A DNA stretch of 64,000 nucleotides, from positions 21,295 to 85,294 of the forward strand of contig JADEXA010000029.1 in the NCBI GenBank assembly GCA_015207365.1, read 5' to 3'. Each line of letters begins with the position of its first letter. Within the stretch, counting starts at the first letter, position 1. A program made the position numbers and the translations under genes. The DNA comes from Vacuolonema iberomarrocanum LEGE 07170 (GTDB taxonomy: Bacteria > Cyanobacteriota > Cyanobacteriia > Elainellales > Elainellaceae). Positions 63,303-64,000 of the stretch are shown piece after piece. Below the pieces are notes generated by a model, which was given only the letters and a program-made list of their open reading frames with translations, ran no database searches and was not told where the DNA came from.

Positions 63303-63833
63303 ATGAAGAGAGCGATCGTCCTGAGCCTATTGTCGTTTTTAGTTGTGCTGATCAGTTGTGCAAACCTTACCGCCCAAAACGGACGTTCTGCGGGTGGGGG
63401 AGAAAGGTTTGCCGACTGGTGCCGTGACCAGGCTAACTTGTCCTCAGAGGTGCAGCAGACCGTTGAGGTGCTGCTGGCCGAAGCCGACACACAGGATTGT
63501 GACCAGGCCGAAGCCGTGTTGACCAACTGGGACAGGCTGCAGCTTTTTGGCTCGGTTACTGATCTATCACCGTTAGCCAGCTTGACGAACCTTACCGAGC
63601 TTACCCTGGAGAACACTGCCGTTGCTGACCTGTTGCCGCTGGCCAACCTCACCAATCTGACTCGGCTGCAGCTCCGTAATAATCAAATCACCGATCTGTC
63701 GCCATTAGCTGACTTAACCCAGTTGACCTGGCTTAGCCTCAAAGACAATAACATAACGGATCTGTCGCCACTAGCCAGCTTGACGAACCTGACCTGGTTC
63801 GAATTCGGTAACAGCGAAATCACCGACTTATAG
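63303..63833 (+). pseudogene. LRR lipoprotein 5, truncated by a palindrome insertion
   Basis: It has the same lipoprotein leader (LSLLSFLVVLISC), N-cap (ERFADWCRDQANLSSEVQ) and about five LRR units, but stops after EFGNSEITDL without the GDRTCPVQPETIC cap. The TAG stop is the fourth to sixth base-run of the inserted family A element TATAGCGC. It is again spaced 838 bp from gene 4 but is more diverged. A shortened product of 176 residues could still be made. Confidence 0.8.
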
Positions 63834-63875
63834 CGCTATGCGCGTTAGTTAAGTACGGTTGTGTGGGGCGCGCCG
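63829..63875. repeat. Family A palindrome, left half only
   Basis: TATAGCGCTATGCGCG through GTGTGGGGCGCGCCG is identical to the left half of copy 1, then breaks exactly at the palindrome centre into sequence ending a transposase-like frame. Confidence 0.85.
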
Positions 63876-63882
63876 TATTTGT

Positions 63883-63999
63883 TTAGCGGGAATCGTCTGG
63901 GGAGAGAGGGGGTAAGGTCATGGCCTCAGCCACCCAATCAATAAAGGAAACACCTTGCTGCTGAGCGGTGGCGGCCAAGGAGGTCAAAATCTCCCAGGT
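63883..63999 (-). mobile_element. Transposase C-terminus (IS66-like), partial at window edge
   Basis: The minus strand reads TWEILTSLAATAQQQGVSFI, then DWVAEAMTLPPLSPDDSR and a stop. The pattern W-E-x-x-T-S-L-x-A-T-A-x-x-Q-G-x-S-F is typical of the end of IS66-type transposases. The rest of the element lies beyond the window. Confidence 0.55.
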
Positions 64000-64000
64000 G

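Noticed and set aside
1..64000. Dense GCGATCGC octamers as regulatory sites
   Set aside because: These are HIP1 sequences, which occur genome-wide in many cyanobacteria, mostly inside genes; single copies were not treated as regulatory.

Overview
The window is chromosomal DNA of a cyanobacterium. It carries a phycobilisome core-membrane linker gene (apcE), the cyanobacterial-type ATP synthase operon with duplicated b-type subunits (b' and b), an RbcR/Ycf30 regulator, a DUF1824 gene, and very many GCGATCGC (HIP1) octamers. A four-repeat ApcE and a large load of intergenic hairpin repeats suggest a filamentous, Leptolyngbya/Oscillatoria-like lineage. That placement is an inference. I see no rRNA, tRNA, CRISPR array or complete insertion sequence.

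Layout. 0.1-18.4 kb is housekeeping: an S4 protein, a DUF721/DciA-like protein, a SPOR-like membrane protein, a histidine kinase, a TPR protein, pyruvate kinase, uvrC, msrB, a 2Fe-2S ferredoxin with a Roadblock-like partner, rbcR, a low-complexity protein, DUF1824, an RluD-type pseudouridine synthase and a LapA-degenerate-GGDEF protein. 18.7-22.0 kb is apcE, standing alone without apcABC, with a divergent methyltransferase. 23.8-30.2 kb is the ATP synthase operon I-a-c-b'-b-delta-alpha-gamma; beta and epsilon are not here. 30.3-37.9 kb holds rsmB, a PagL-like outer-membrane protein, ndk, speA and a STAS-sugar transferase fusion.

38.1-57.1 kb is an unusual catabolic island: a GntR/FCD regulator, two amidase-signature hydrolases, a PuuE-type allantoinase-like deacetylase, a cytosine-deaminase-superfamily amidohydrolase, a complete polyamine/opine-type ABC importer, a dihydropyrimidinase/hydantoinase, an arylmalonate-decarboxylase-like protein and a two-cysteine hydantoin racemase. 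Together these look like uptake and ring opening of cyclic ureides (hydantoins, dihydropyrimidines, allantoin-like compounds), racemisation, and amide hydrolysis for nitrogen. Two perfect CTGTATACAG palindromes, which fit the FadR-subfamily GntR operator rule, lie before the importer operon and before the hydantoinase operon. The island is interrupted by a segment with a GGDEF protein, an endo/exonuclease/phosphatase and a PD-(D/E)xK-like protein; part of it is bracketed by a copied 5' end of the amidohydrolase gene.

57.1-58.3 kb is a DUF2891 pseudogene broken by a hairpin element and by a frameshift. 58.6-63.8 kb is an expanding array of five exported leucine-rich-repeat proteins plus a decayed remnant. 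The last copy is cut by another hairpin element, which is itself interrupted at its centre by sequence ending in a transposase-like tail. Hairpin repeats of at least six families (called A-F below) recur across the window, often stacked together in the same intergenic gaps.
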